The notes under the pieces: generated by a model | Database searches by the model: none | What the model saw: only the letters and a program-made list of their open reading frames with translations | Told to the model about the DNA's origin: nothing | NCBI GenBank assembly: GCA_025938055.1 | Contig: JAICQC010000208.1 | Span: forward strand, 1 to 8,030 | DNA: 8,030 nt | Direction of reading: 5' to 3' | Source of the DNA: Anaerolineales bacterium | GTDB taxonomy: Bacteria > Chloroflexota > Anaerolineae > Anaerolineales > Villigracilaceae | Part shown: in pieces, positions 1-6,824 of the stretch | Layout of the letters: every line of letters begins with the position of its first letter | Position numbering within the stretch: position 1 is the first letter of the stretch | Translations under genes and position numbers: made by a program

Positions 1-370
1 AATGCTTGATCGCCTCCAGCGCCGGCAGAAGCTCCCCCATTGCCCCGTGCGGCATATGATCTACCAGAAATATATCGGGAGCGTAATTTAGAAGGACGTG
101 GCTGAGTAATTGCTTGCGTAAGTGGAGAATTTCCGGGAAGGACATCGTCAGGTGAGTTGCCTTCCAGTTCCCGGGGCTATCCTTCGCAATGGACGGAAGC
201 TTTATGTAATCATGGTGGGGTGAAACGGGAAAGAACTGACCCAACTGCGAGTCGGAAAAAGTCAGGATGGAAGCTTCCGCACGAAGACGGTAGATTTCCC
301 AGGCAATCGAACAGGTACGCTGCATATGCCCCAGGCCAAACCCATCCTGTGAATAAATCGCGATGCGCAA
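1..370 (-). CDS. Glycosyltransferase, COG4671/MurG-like (N-terminal part, cut by window edge)
   Basis: This is the N-terminal part, about 123 residues, of a predicted GT-B-fold glycosyltransferase; its C-terminal sugar-nucleotide-binding half lies outside the window. The reading begins LRIAIYSQDGFGLGH. The Gly-Leu-Gly-His loop after the first strand is the acceptor-side loop typical of MurG-like and COG4671 enzymes. Further on, an Asp-His-Met-Pro-His-Gly segment is followed by Gly-Glu-Leu-Leu-Pro-Ala-Leu-Glu, also typical of the family. The substrate cannot be told. The TTG start at 368-370 is chosen because family members begin right at the first beta strand. However, an in-frame ATA at 392-394 has the better ribosome binding site (AGGAG at 401-405, six bases away), so the protein may be eight residues longer. 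The gene has its own upstream promoter and is probably not in an operon with lysX, which ends about 300 bases upstream. Confidence 0.8.
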   Translation of the reverse strand, partial: MRIAIYSQDGFGLGHMQRTCSIAWEIYRLRAEASILTFSDSQLGQFFPVSPHHDYIKLPSIAKDSPGNWKATHLTMSFPEILHLRKQLLSHVLLNYAPDIFLVDHMPHGAMGELLPALEAIKH

Positions 371-391
371 ACCCTCTGGTTTCCCTGTTTC

Positions 392-405
392 TATGGTGGT
401 CTCCT
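392..405 (-). promoter_or_regulatory. Strong ribosome binding site facing an ATA codon
   Basis: On the minus strand AGGAG (401-405) is followed by six bases and then ATA (392-394), in frame with the glycosyltransferase. An in-frame TAG overlaps the AGGAG, so the frame cannot extend further upstream. The next conventional start, TTG at 368-370, has no well-spaced Shine-Dalgarno sequence. Either ATA is used as a start or an ancestral ATG has changed. Confidence 0.55.
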
Positions 406-512
406 ATTTCTAAAGGGAAATGGCCTTTACCACAGTCTACCTGTTAGAAGACGGGATGATCAGTTAAATGAAAACAGATAATCTCAACTAACAGCACGAA
501 TTCACGTTAACA

Positions 513-526
513 ATTCATTAATGAAT
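513..526. promoter_or_regulatory. 14-bp perfect palindrome at the predicted transcription start
   Basis: ATTCATTAATGAAT is its own reverse complement. It sits immediately downstream of the -10 element, covering the predicted +1 to about +14. That is a classic repressor position. No cognate regulator is seen in the window. Confidence 0.4.
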
Positions 527-532
527 GGCTGT

Positions 533-561
533 ATTGTAATAATTTAGACCTTATTTGTCAA
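533..561 (-). promoter_or_regulatory. Near-consensus sigma-70 promoter for the glycosyltransferase
   Basis: On the minus strand a perfect -35 TTGACA (556-561) and -10 TACAAT (533-538) are separated by exactly 17 bases. Transcription should start near 526. This gives a leader of about 130-155 nt before the glycosyltransferase start, long enough for regulation in the leader. Confidence 0.7.
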
Positions 562-607
562 TTGCAGGGACACAGGTTAGCCCGAAGAAGGGAGTATTTC
601 TGCCTTT

Positions 608-654
608 GCCCAACCTCCGGTTTGCTGCATTTATTCATGCTGCTAAGGTTGGGC
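608..654. other. Stem-loop after lysX, 9-bp arms, no T-tract
   Basis: GCCCAACCT (608-616) pairs perfectly with AGGTTGGGC (646-654) across a 29-base loop that contains a small GCAT/ATGC hairpin. It lies about 20 bases past the lysX stop codon. Neither strand has a T-run after it, so a simple intrinsic terminator is doubtful; it could be an mRNA 3'-end or processing structure. The rest of 395-675 holds the promoter and palindrome described separately and no gene. Confidence 0.4.
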
Positions 655-675
655 CTGCGTGCTCACAGGCTGTCG

Positions 676-1524
676 CTATGAAGGAATTTGTACTTGAGTC
701 AGGACATACTCCACCATTTGTGCCGGGATATTCACTCCTGTGGTTTCGATGCTGTTGCGAAATTCCATGGTGTGATTCACCTCATTCACACTCAAGCCGT
801 TCGCGGTTTCGAACAGGTCGATCGCCAGCAATCCTCCGCCGATGGCGCGCGCCGTCTGCCGACAGGTATCGACAAGTTCAGTTGTCAGTGGACAATTCGA
901 CGCCACGCCACCGCGCGCCGTATTCGTGATCCAGTTTTCGGAGCTGCGATAGATGGCGCAAATCGGTTCGTCCCCCACAACAAAAGCGCGGATGTCGCGT
1001 CCCGGCTTGTCAATATACTCTTGAAGATAAAAGACCTGATGGCTGACACCCAGCGTCGCTTTATGCTCAAGGAACGCCTCGGCGGCGCAGCGATCCTCAA
1101 CCTTCGCCAGCAGGCGTCCCCACGACCCAACTACCGGCTTAAGCACAAATGGATAGCCGATCTCTTCTGCAGCAGCCAACGCAGACTCCTCATCGAAAGC
1201 CATGATCACGCGCGGGATCCGAATTCCTTCTCCAACCAGAATTTGACTGGTGACGTATTTGTCACCGCAGCGTTCCGCAACTTGCGAGGAGTTGACCACC
1301 CTTACGCCGTTGGCTTCATAGATCCTGGATATATATAGCCCGCGCGAGAAGGAGATCGAGCGCTCGAACAAAACATCCACCGGCTCCGGCACTTGCGAAA
1401 TGTCGAAGAAAAGATCGCCATCATTAATACGCACGATCTCGATGCCCTCATGCCTGCTCAACTCCTCCAGCAGGTATTTTTCCTCCACCCGCAACCGTGT
1501 ATATAAGAATCCGACTCGAATCAT
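676..1524 (-). CDS. lysX: LysX: alpha-aminoadipate--LysW ligase (lysine biosynthesis, ATP-grasp)
   Basis: A complete 282-residue cytoplasmic ATP-grasp ligase, the usual length for LysX. In the alpha-aminoadipate route LysX uses ATP to join the amino group of alpha-aminoadipate to the C-terminal glutamate of the carrier protein LysW. Visible LysX/RimK features are Cys-Gly-Asp-Lys (86-89), Val-Leu-Lys-Pro (127-130), the Gly-Ser-Trp-Gly-Arg-Leu-Leu loop (133-139), Gln-Glu-Tyr (168-170), Asn-Thr-Ala-Arg-Gly-Gly (201-206), Asn-Cys-Pro-Leu-Thr (210-214) and the metal-binding Asn-Glu-Val-Asn-His-Thr-Met-Glu-Phe (247-255). It closely resembles Thermus LysX as I recall it. The frame is open upstream, but ATG at 1522-1524 is chosen because AAGGAGG (1529-1535) lies four bases before it and the first beta strand follows at once. 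No lysW is adjacent. A related ArgX activity on glutamate cannot be excluded from sequence alone. Confidence 0.93.
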   Translation of the reverse strand: MIRVGFLYTRLRVEEKYLLEELSRHEGIEIVRINDGDLFFDISQVPEPVDVLFERSISFSRGLYISRIYEANGVRVVNSSQVAERCGDKYVTSQILVGEGIRIPRVIMAFDEESALAAAEEIGYPFVLKPVVGSWGRLLAKVEDRCAAEAFLEHKATLGVSHQVFYLQEYIDKPGRDIRAFVVGDEPICAIYRSSENWITNTARGGVASNCPLTTELVDTCRQTARAIGGGLLAIDLFETANGLSVNEVNHTMEFRNSIETTGVNIPAQMVEYVLTQVQIPS

Positions 1525-1544
1525 ACAGCCTCCTTTCTGAGAAA

Positions 1545-1574
1545 CAAAAAACGCCCTCCGATGACGGAGGGCGT
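1545..1574 (-). terminator. Intrinsic terminator inside the lysX leader (candidate attenuator)
   Basis: On the minus strand a perfect 10-bp GC-rich stem (arms 1565-1574 and 1551-1560, four-base loop TCAT) runs straight into TTTTTT and then GTTTC. This is a textbook Rho-independent terminator. It ends only about 10 bases before the lysX ribosome binding site. No promoter fits between it and the gene, so lysX transcripts must read through it. That suggests conditional termination. Confidence 0.8.
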
Positions 1575-1736
1575 CTGGATACACAGGTAGCCGAAAAGAA
1601 TTACAACAAAATTTTATCCATTTCCTGTTTAACCAGAACAGGCCCACACCCGACAGTCAGAGCTGCAGAGTTGGGCTTGCGCTTGAGTTTGGCTTCGATC
1701 AGAATACTTGCTCGATCTCGAAACATATTGGGCTGG

Positions 1737-1764
1737 ATTTTACTCTGCCTGCAAAATGTGTCAA
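1737..1764 (-). promoter_or_regulatory. Sigma-70-like promoter for lysX
   Basis: On the minus strand -35 TTGACA (1759-1764, perfect) and -10 TAAAAT (1737-1742, five of six) are separated by 16 bases. Transcription should start near 1730, giving a leader of about 205 nt that contains the intrinsic terminator at 1545-1574. A 41-codon open frame begins only a few bases after the predicted start. Confidence 0.55.
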
Positions 1765-1774
1765 TGGTTTGGAT

Positions 1775-1825
1775 ACTACCCATTTGCGTAAAAAGCAGGT
1801 TTCAAATGTTACCCGTATGGGTAGT
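1775..1825. promoter_or_regulatory. Inverted TACCC(A/G)T half-sites between the lysX and gltB promoters
   Basis: ACTACCCAT (1775-1783) is repeated inverted as ATGGGTAGT (1817-1825), with centres 42 bp apart (four helical turns). A third half-site, TACCCGT (1810-1816), abuts the right arm head-to-head, forming TACCC-GTAT-GGGTA (1810-1823). The array lies upstream of the -35 region of lysX on one side and at the expected -35 region of gltB on the other. This suits one regulator controlling both genes. The regulator is unknown. Confidence 0.45.
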
Positions 1826-1852
1826 AGCATTTAGCAGGCGTCACCTTATGAT
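1824..1852 (+). promoter_or_regulatory. Possible gltB promoter with weak -35
   Basis: A -10-like TATGAT (1847-1852) sits about 55 bases before the gltB start. With a 17-base spacer the -35 position reads GTAGCA, only three matches to consensus. Such a promoter would be weak alone and could depend on an activator bound at the neighbouring TACCC(A/G)T sites. Confidence 0.3.
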
Positions 1853-1858
1853 ATGTAG

Positions 1859-1880
1859 TTTAAGGAATTGTCTCCTTAAA
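1859..1880 (+). other. Stem-loop at the 5' end of the gltB transcript
   Basis: TTTAAGGA (1859-1866) pairs perfectly with TCCTTAAA (1873-1880) around a six-base loop. It begins about where transcription from the TATGAT element would start and ends 28 bases before the gltB ATG. It could protect the 5' end of the mRNA or act as a DNA operator. It is A/T-rich and has no T-run, so it is not a terminator. Confidence 0.45.
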
Positions 1881-1908
1881 TAATCTGTATTGGAATCCAG
1901 GTGACATC

Positions 1909-4900
1909 ATGAAAAGCAAAGACCAACCTCCCCAGCGCGGCAAGCAATTACAAACAAATGAAGCAAATCCAAAATCATTCAATTGGTTAACGGCCACGGA
2001 TACAAAAACATGGCTGGAGGAACGCGATGCCTGCGCGCTGGTGGCATCGGTCCGCAAGAACGGGGAGGCAACCCATGGGAATCTCAAACGTGCACTGGCG
2101 GCGCTCAGCATCATGGGGCATCGCTGCGGCGAGGTTAACGGCGAGGGGGATGGATGTGGTGTGATGACCGACATCCCGCGCCTGCTGTGGGCGCAGGCAC
2201 TCGAACAGGAGGGAAAACCGGGCTGGCTGGCAGAGGACCGCCGCTTCTTTGTGGGGCATTTGATGATTCCAAATACAGAAACCAATATCGCCGGGATTCA
2301 GGCTGGTGTCCTCGACATGTTGAAACAAAGCGGCATAGACTTGCTGCTCGAGCGACCCATGCTCACACGCCCGCAGGCGCTTGGGAAAATGGCGCGCCTG
2401 CAGGCTCCGCATTTATGGCAGGTCGCGGGGCTGGTACGCAATGGACCTCTCGAACATGTGGAAAGAACTCTGTTCGACCTGGCGCTCAACATCGAACAAT
2501 CCCAGAGGATTAGTGTTACTTCGCTTTCCAGTAATGTCGTCGTGTACAAGGTGCGCGGCTCCATCGAAACGCTATACCAGTTCTATCCTGAATTGCGCAA
2601 CCCCGATTTCACAACCGCGATCACGATCGGGCATGCGCGTTATTCGACCAACACGGCCACCAGTTTCGAACGCGTCCAGCCATTTAGCCTGCTGGGGCAC
2701 AACGGTGAGATCAATACGATCGCCCGCCTCCGTGAGCAGTCACAGATGCTCGGCGTCGAATTGGTGGATGGAGGCAGTGACTCACAGGACCTGGACAGGC
2801 TTCTGGCAACCTTGATTCATCGTTATCATTTTTCCCTTGCCGAAGCCATGGAACTGGCATTCCCGCCCATTTTGAGCGAGGTGGAAAAGCTCTCCCCTGA
2901 ACTGCAAACGGTCTATAAATATTATCGCCAGGCGTTCGGTCCCTTTGCGCAGGGACCTGCGGGCATCATTTCACGTTATGGCGATGAATGTGTGTTCAGT
3001 GTGGATGCCCTCGGGCTGCGTCCCCTGTGGTTCGGGGATACCGAAAAAGAATACTTCTTCTCCTCTGAGAAGGGCGTGTATCACCTGGACACAATGCGCC
3101 TGGATCCCATCCCGCTCTCGCCCGGTGAGAAGATGCGCCTGCGCATCCATCGCGGCACCCGCGAAGTGGAAGTGTTCGACTATCCCGCCATCCAGCAGAA
3201 GATGCTCAACCAGGCGCCGCGCCGATTTGGATCGCTGGAAACGATGAGCAAGCGCCTCGCGCTGAGCGGAGGGGCGATGATCGTCCGTCCCGAAGTCGAA
3301 GCGCCGACTCGGAAACCTTCATCCCCCGAGATCCGCCTCGACAATCGTCTGGCAGCTTTCGGCTGGGGACGCGAAGATCGGGAGTGGATTCAGGAACTGG
3401 CAAAAAGTGGAGCCGACCCAATCAGCTCGCTCGGCTACGATGGTCCACTGGCATCGCTGTCGAAGGAACGGCAGAACCTGTCTGACTATTTCAAAGAGGC
3501 GGTTGCCGTAGTCACGAACCCGGCGGTGGACCGTGAGCGCGAGGTGGAGCACTTCTCCACCCAGACCGTGATCGGTGCTCGCCCGCCGTTGACTCCCAAT
3601 GAAATGGGGCAAGCCACGACCGTCACGCTCGATACGCCGATCCTGCTGGATGGCGCATACGCAGCAGGCACAACCCTCGCACAGCTAGTCAATCAATTTA
3701 CCAATGACCAAATTACCAATATAGAGACGGTGACCCTGCCCGGCGAAACGACCGCGGAAGGGATCGAACGCATCGCGCAATTGGCGGTGGAGGCTGTTCG
3801 GGGCGGGACCCAGCTCCTGGTTCTGGACGACGCGGAATCGTTCCGTGAACAGAATGGCTGGATCGACCCTGTCCTCCTGCTGGGCATTGTGGACCGCGCC
3901 CTTCGTCGATCATTTATTGATCCTGCTCCACTGAATTCATCTATGCCTGTGCCCGTGGGCGCGGATGGCAAGATCGATCTGGGCTTGATGGCTTCCTCCC
4001 CGCAGGTCAATCTTCGGCGCCAGACCGGATTGGTGCTGCGCAGCGGCGCGATCCGCAACCTGCATGATCTCATCATGTGCATCGGCATGGGCGCCGATGC
4101 CGTGGTGCCGTATTTGATCTTTGAGGTCGCCGCTGGCGAAACGACAACCCCGGAAGAACAAAGCCTGCGATTGGCAAACACGCTTAAGGCGCTTCGTTCA
4201 GGGATTGAAAAATGCACGAGCACCATGGGCATCCACGAGTCACGCGGCTACGGGCGATTGTTCGCAAGCATCGGCTTGAGCGGCAGCGTTGCTTCCGCGC
4301 TCGGCGCGAGCAACTACGCGGGTTCAGAGCAGGGCGGCTTGAAGTGGGAGGACCTCGACGCGGATATCCCCCTGCGGCAGGCTGTTTATCACAGCGTGGG
4401 GCGCGGTGACCTCTCACGCGTGAATCATTTTTACCCGAAGATCTGGAAAGCCGCGGGCAAGCTTGGAAAGGGTGAAGCAGACTGGAGTTCCTACGAATCT
4501 CATGTGGAGAATACAGCAAAAACGAATCCCGTTACCATTCGGAACATCCTCGATTTCCGTTATCCCGATGAACCAAGTAGTACTATTCAACCAGGTACCG
4601 TAGACCTGGGAATCACATCACATAAACTACCTTTCCTGATCGCCTCCATGTCCTTCGGTTCGCAGGGCGAAGTCGCCTACCGCGCGTACGCGGAGGCTGC
4701 CTTCCGTTTGAACATGCTTTCGGTCAACGGCGAAGGCGGCGAAATCCCGGACCTGCTTGGGAAGTATCCGTTCAACCGCGGCATTCAAATTGCATCAGGT
4801 CGTTTCGGTATCACCGCGGAAACCATCAATGCCACAAATCTATTGGAAATTAAAGTGGGTCAGGGAGCAAAACCGGGCGAAGGCGGTCATCTGCCAGCGC

Positions 4901-6705
4901 GCAAGGTCACGCAAAAGGTCGCGGCAGCGCGCCATACGCGCCCCGGTGTGGACTTGATCTCGCCGTCCAACAACCATGATATTTACTCGATCGAGGATCT
5001 TGCACAATTCATCGAAGAGCTCAAAACGATCAACCCGAAGGCGCGTGTGGCGGTGAAGGTACCGGTCATCCCCGGTATCGGCATCATTGCCGTAGGGATT
5101 GCCAAGGCGGATGCGGATATCATCTACCTCACAGGATATGACGGCGGCACCGGCGCGGCGCGTTCCCATTCCCTGCGTTATGTAGGCTTGCCCGCCGAGA
5201 TCGGTGTTGTGGAAGCGCACCGCGCCCTGAGCGAGTCCGGGCTGCGCAGTAGGGTGGAGATCTGGGCGGACGGCGGTGTGCGCTCTGCGGCAGATGCGGT
5301 CAAGCTGATGTGCCTGGGCGCGAACCGGGTCGGGTTTGGGACTCTCCCGATGGTCGCGATCGGTTGTACGATCTGCCGCGACTGTCAGCTCGGGACCTGT
5401 CACACGGGGATCACTACCCAACTCGAAACGACAGACCAGGCACAGGCACTGGGGCTCAAGCACTTCGTGCCGCGCGATCTTGAGCAAGCCACACAGGCGC
5501 TTGTCAACGTGTTCGAGGGTCTGGGAGAGGCAGTCCGGCATATCGTGGCGCGGCTTGGCTTCCAACACGCGCAGGATATCGTAGGAAGATCAGATCTTTT
5601 GATGCAGATCTCCCATGAAGAGCGAATCGATTTGCGTGAGATGCTCATCCCGGTGGACGACTACCTGGACAATAAACCGATCCCCATCGCCCTGCCTATC
5701 CATGAAATGGCAGAGATCGACCGCGGTCCCCTGCACCGCCCGCGCAATCATTTGACGACGGTCATTTCCAACCTTGTCATGGAGAGCTTTACCACATATC
5801 AGCAGGATGCCATCCGCTTCGAGGACGATAAGGTGACTCCTGTTGACCGCGCCCTGGGAACACACCTTACCGGCGCGCTGACCCGCTTTCAGCATAACTG
5901 GGCATGGATGCCCGGGCACGGCGGCGTGGGTGGTCACCGTGAAACGTGGCGCCAGCCGATCGACGATATCGATACGCGCTCCATCCCGAACACGGCGCTG
6001 CGCTTCTTCAGCAGTTCGGTGCCTGGGAATGGACTGGGCGCGTACAACGCCGAACCCGTCCGCATCCTGGTGGAAGGCGGCGCTCAGGATGGAGTCGCCA
6101 AGGGCATTTCTGGCGGACGCGTCGTCATCATGAAAGGCTATAACCACGATGGCAAATTGATCGATGGCTCTGTGGGCAAGAGTCTCGCCTATGGCGGCAC
6201 GGGCGGTTTCGTCATCGTGCAGGGAGACGCCGACTCACGCGCCTGTATACGGCTCTCGGGGACGGACGTGGTCATCGGCGGCGAGATCTCGAAGCCGCTG
6301 AACGACAGCCTGGGCTTCATCGGCGCACGGGCAAACATCAAGGGCTTTCTGTGCGAGTATATGACCGCCGGACGCGTGATTGTCCTGGGCGACCCGGGAC
6401 CCTGGATCTGCGCGGGCATGACCGGCGGCGTGCTTTATCTTCGCCCCCAACCTCATCTGAACTTTGACCATGCCGCCATCCAGCGCAGATTGGCAAAGGG
6501 CGCCAAGGTCGTCGTGCAGGAGGTTCGAGAGAATGATCTGCAAAACCTGCGCGAGCTATTAACGGTCTATGCGGAGGAATTGAGACAAAATCATCAGGGC
6601 GAGGAAGCGCAAAAAATCCTCAACCTGCTGGTGGATTGGAAGAACACCTTCGTGCGCGTCGTTCCATTGGGTCAGCAGGAAGACCAGCGGGTCGCGACGG
6701 AGTAA
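1909..6705 (+). CDS. gltB: Glutamate synthase (GOGAT) large/alpha subunit
   Basis: A complete 1598-residue enzyme (family usually about 1480-1550) that makes glutamate from glutamine and 2-oxoglutarate. ATG 1909 follows AGGTGA at four bases. A 41-residue propeptide precedes the presumed nucleophile Cys42. The class-II glutaminase domain (about 42-430) shows His-Ala-Arg-Tyr-Ser-Thr-Asn (242-248), Asn-Gly-Glu (265-267) and Leu-Gly-Leu-Arg-Pro (368-372). The central domain spans about 490-800 (Val-Thr-Asn-Pro near 535). The FMN/2-oxoglutarate domain spans about 860-1225, with GYDGGTGAA at 1076-1084 and the iron-sulfur cysteines 1153, 1159 and 1164. The GXGXG beta-helix spans about 1330-1510. Odd points: Ala43-Leu44 follows Cys42 where glycine is usual, HRC replaces the usual HRG at 71-73, and Cys1156 is an extra cysteine in the cluster motif. 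No gltD is next to it, so the electron donor (ferredoxin or a distant NAD(P)H subunit) is undetermined. It is probably monocistronic. Confidence 0.95.
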   Translation: MKSKDQPPQRGKQLQTNEANPKSFNWLTATDTKTWLEERDACALVASVRKNGEATHGNLKRALAALSIMGHRCGEVNGEGDGCGVMTDIPRLLWAQALEQEGKPGWLAEDRRFFVGHLMIPNTETNIAGIQAGVLDMLKQSGIDLLLERPMLTRPQALGKMARLQAPHLWQVAGLVRNGPLEHVERTLFDLALNIEQSQRISVTSLSSNVVVYKVRGSIETLYQFYPELRNPDFTTAITIGHARYSTNTATSFERVQPFSLLGHNGEINTIARLREQSQMLGVELVDGGSDSQDLDRLLATLIHRYHFSLAEAMELAFPPILSEVEKLSPELQTVYKYYRQAFGPFAQGPAGIISRYGDECVFSVDALGLRPLWFGDTEKEYFFSSEKGVYHLDTMRLDPIPLSPGEKMRLRIHRGTREVEVFDYPAIQQKMLNQAPRRFGSLETMSKRLALSGGAMIVRPEVEAPTRKPSSPEIRLDNRLAAFGWGREDREWIQELAKSGADPISSLGYDGPLASLSKERQNLSDYFKEAVAVVTNPAVDREREVEHFSTQTVIGARPPLTPNEMGQATTVTLDTPILLDGAYAAGTTLAQLVNQFTNDQITNIETVTLPGETTAEGIERIAQLAVEAVRGGTQLLVLDDAESFREQNGWIDPVLLLGIVDRALRRSFIDPAPLNSSMPVPVGADGKIDLGLMASSPQVNLRRQTGLVLRSGAIRNLHDLIMCIGMGADAVVPYLIFEVAAGETTTPEEQSLRLANTLKALRSGIEKCTSTMGIHESRGYGRLFASIGLSGSVASALGASNYAGSEQGGLKWEDLDADIPLRQAVYHSVGRGDLSRVNHFYPKIWKAAGKLGKGEADWSSYESHVENTAKTNPVTIRNILDFRYPDEPSSTIQPGTVDLGITSHKLPFLIASMSFGSQGEVAYRAYAEAAFRLNMLSVNGEGGEIPDLLGKYPFNRGIQIASGRFGITAETINATNLLEIKVGQGAKPGEGGHLPARKVTQKVAAARHTRPGVDLISPSNNHDIYSIEDLAQFIEELKTINPKARVAVKVPVIPGIGIIAVGIAKADADIIYLTGYDGGTGAARSHSLRYVGLPAEIGVVEAHRALSESGLRSRVEIWADGGVRSAADAVKLMCLGANRVGFGTLPMVAIGCTICRDCQLGTCHTGITTQLETTDQAQALGLKHFVPRDLEQATQALVNVFEGLGEAVRHIVARLGFQHAQDIVGRSDLLMQISHEERIDLREMLIPVDDYLDNKPIPIALPIHEMAEIDRGPLHRPRNHLTTVISNLVMESFTTYQQDAIRFEDDKVTPVDRALGTHLTGALTRFQHNWAWMPGHGGVGGHRETWRQPIDDIDTRSIPNTALRFFSSSVPGNGLGAYNAEPVRILVEGGAQDGVAKGISGGRVVIMKGYNHDGKLIDGSVGKSLAYGGTGGFVIVQGDADSRACIRLSGTDVVIGGEISKPLNDSLGFIGARANIKGFLCEYMTAGRVIVLGDPGPWICAGMTGGVLYLRPQPHLNFDHAAIQRRLAKGAKVVVQEVRENDLQNLRELLTVYAEELRQNHQGEEAQKILNLLVDWKNTFVRVVPLGQQEDQRVATE

Positions 6706-6730
6706 GCAACTTTGTTCACTCGGATACATT

Positions 6731-6763
6731 AACACTCCCTGGCGAGAATAGCCAGGGAGTGTT
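6731..6763 (+). terminator. Stem-loop terminator after gltB
   Basis: A perfect 13-bp stem (6731-6743 with 6751-6763) has a seven-base loop, GAGAATA, and starts 25 bases past the gltB stop. The following sequence, GTTAAGG, is a poor T-tract, although the stem's own 3' end is GTGTT. It probably ends or stabilises the gltB mRNA and separates it from the next gene. Confidence 0.65.
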
Positions 6764-6789
6764 GTTAAGGCAGGCGGAATGAGGGATAA

Positions 6790-6798
6790 TGCTATAAA
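6790..6798 (+). promoter_or_regulatory. Extended -10 promoter for the ankyrin lipoprotein
   Basis: TGC-TATAAA (6790-6798) matches the extended -10 form TGnTATAAT with one mismatch. No good -35 is seen, which extended -10 promoters tolerate. Transcription would start near 6805, just ahead of the ribosome binding site AGGAGA (6811-6816). Confidence 0.4.
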
Positions 6799-6824
6799 CC
6801 TATCAGCCAGAGGAGATAAACAAA

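Noticed and set aside
157..447. Plus-strand open frame of 96 codons
   Set aside because: It lies antisense to the glycosyltransferase and its leader, has no ribosome binding site, and its translation shows no protein-like pattern.
688..1338. Plus-strand open frame of 216 codons
   Set aside because: It is entirely antisense to the strongly supported lysX; long antisense frames are common opposite GC-rich codons.
1525..1647. Longer lysX start giving 41 extra residues
   Set aside because: The extension would be encoded across the intrinsic terminator, is not protein-like, and the ATG at 1522-1524 has an ideal ribosome binding site and matches the usual LysX N-terminus.
1601..1783. 60-codon minus-strand frame as a lysW gene
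   Set aside because: LysW is a small acidic zinc-binding protein with paired CxxC motifs and a C-terminal Glu; this frame is basic, has only two isolated cysteines and ends in Leu-Leu.
4840..5568. Minus-strand open frame of 242 codons
   Set aside because: It is antisense to the FMN domain of gltB, whose motifs are all in the plus-strand frame.
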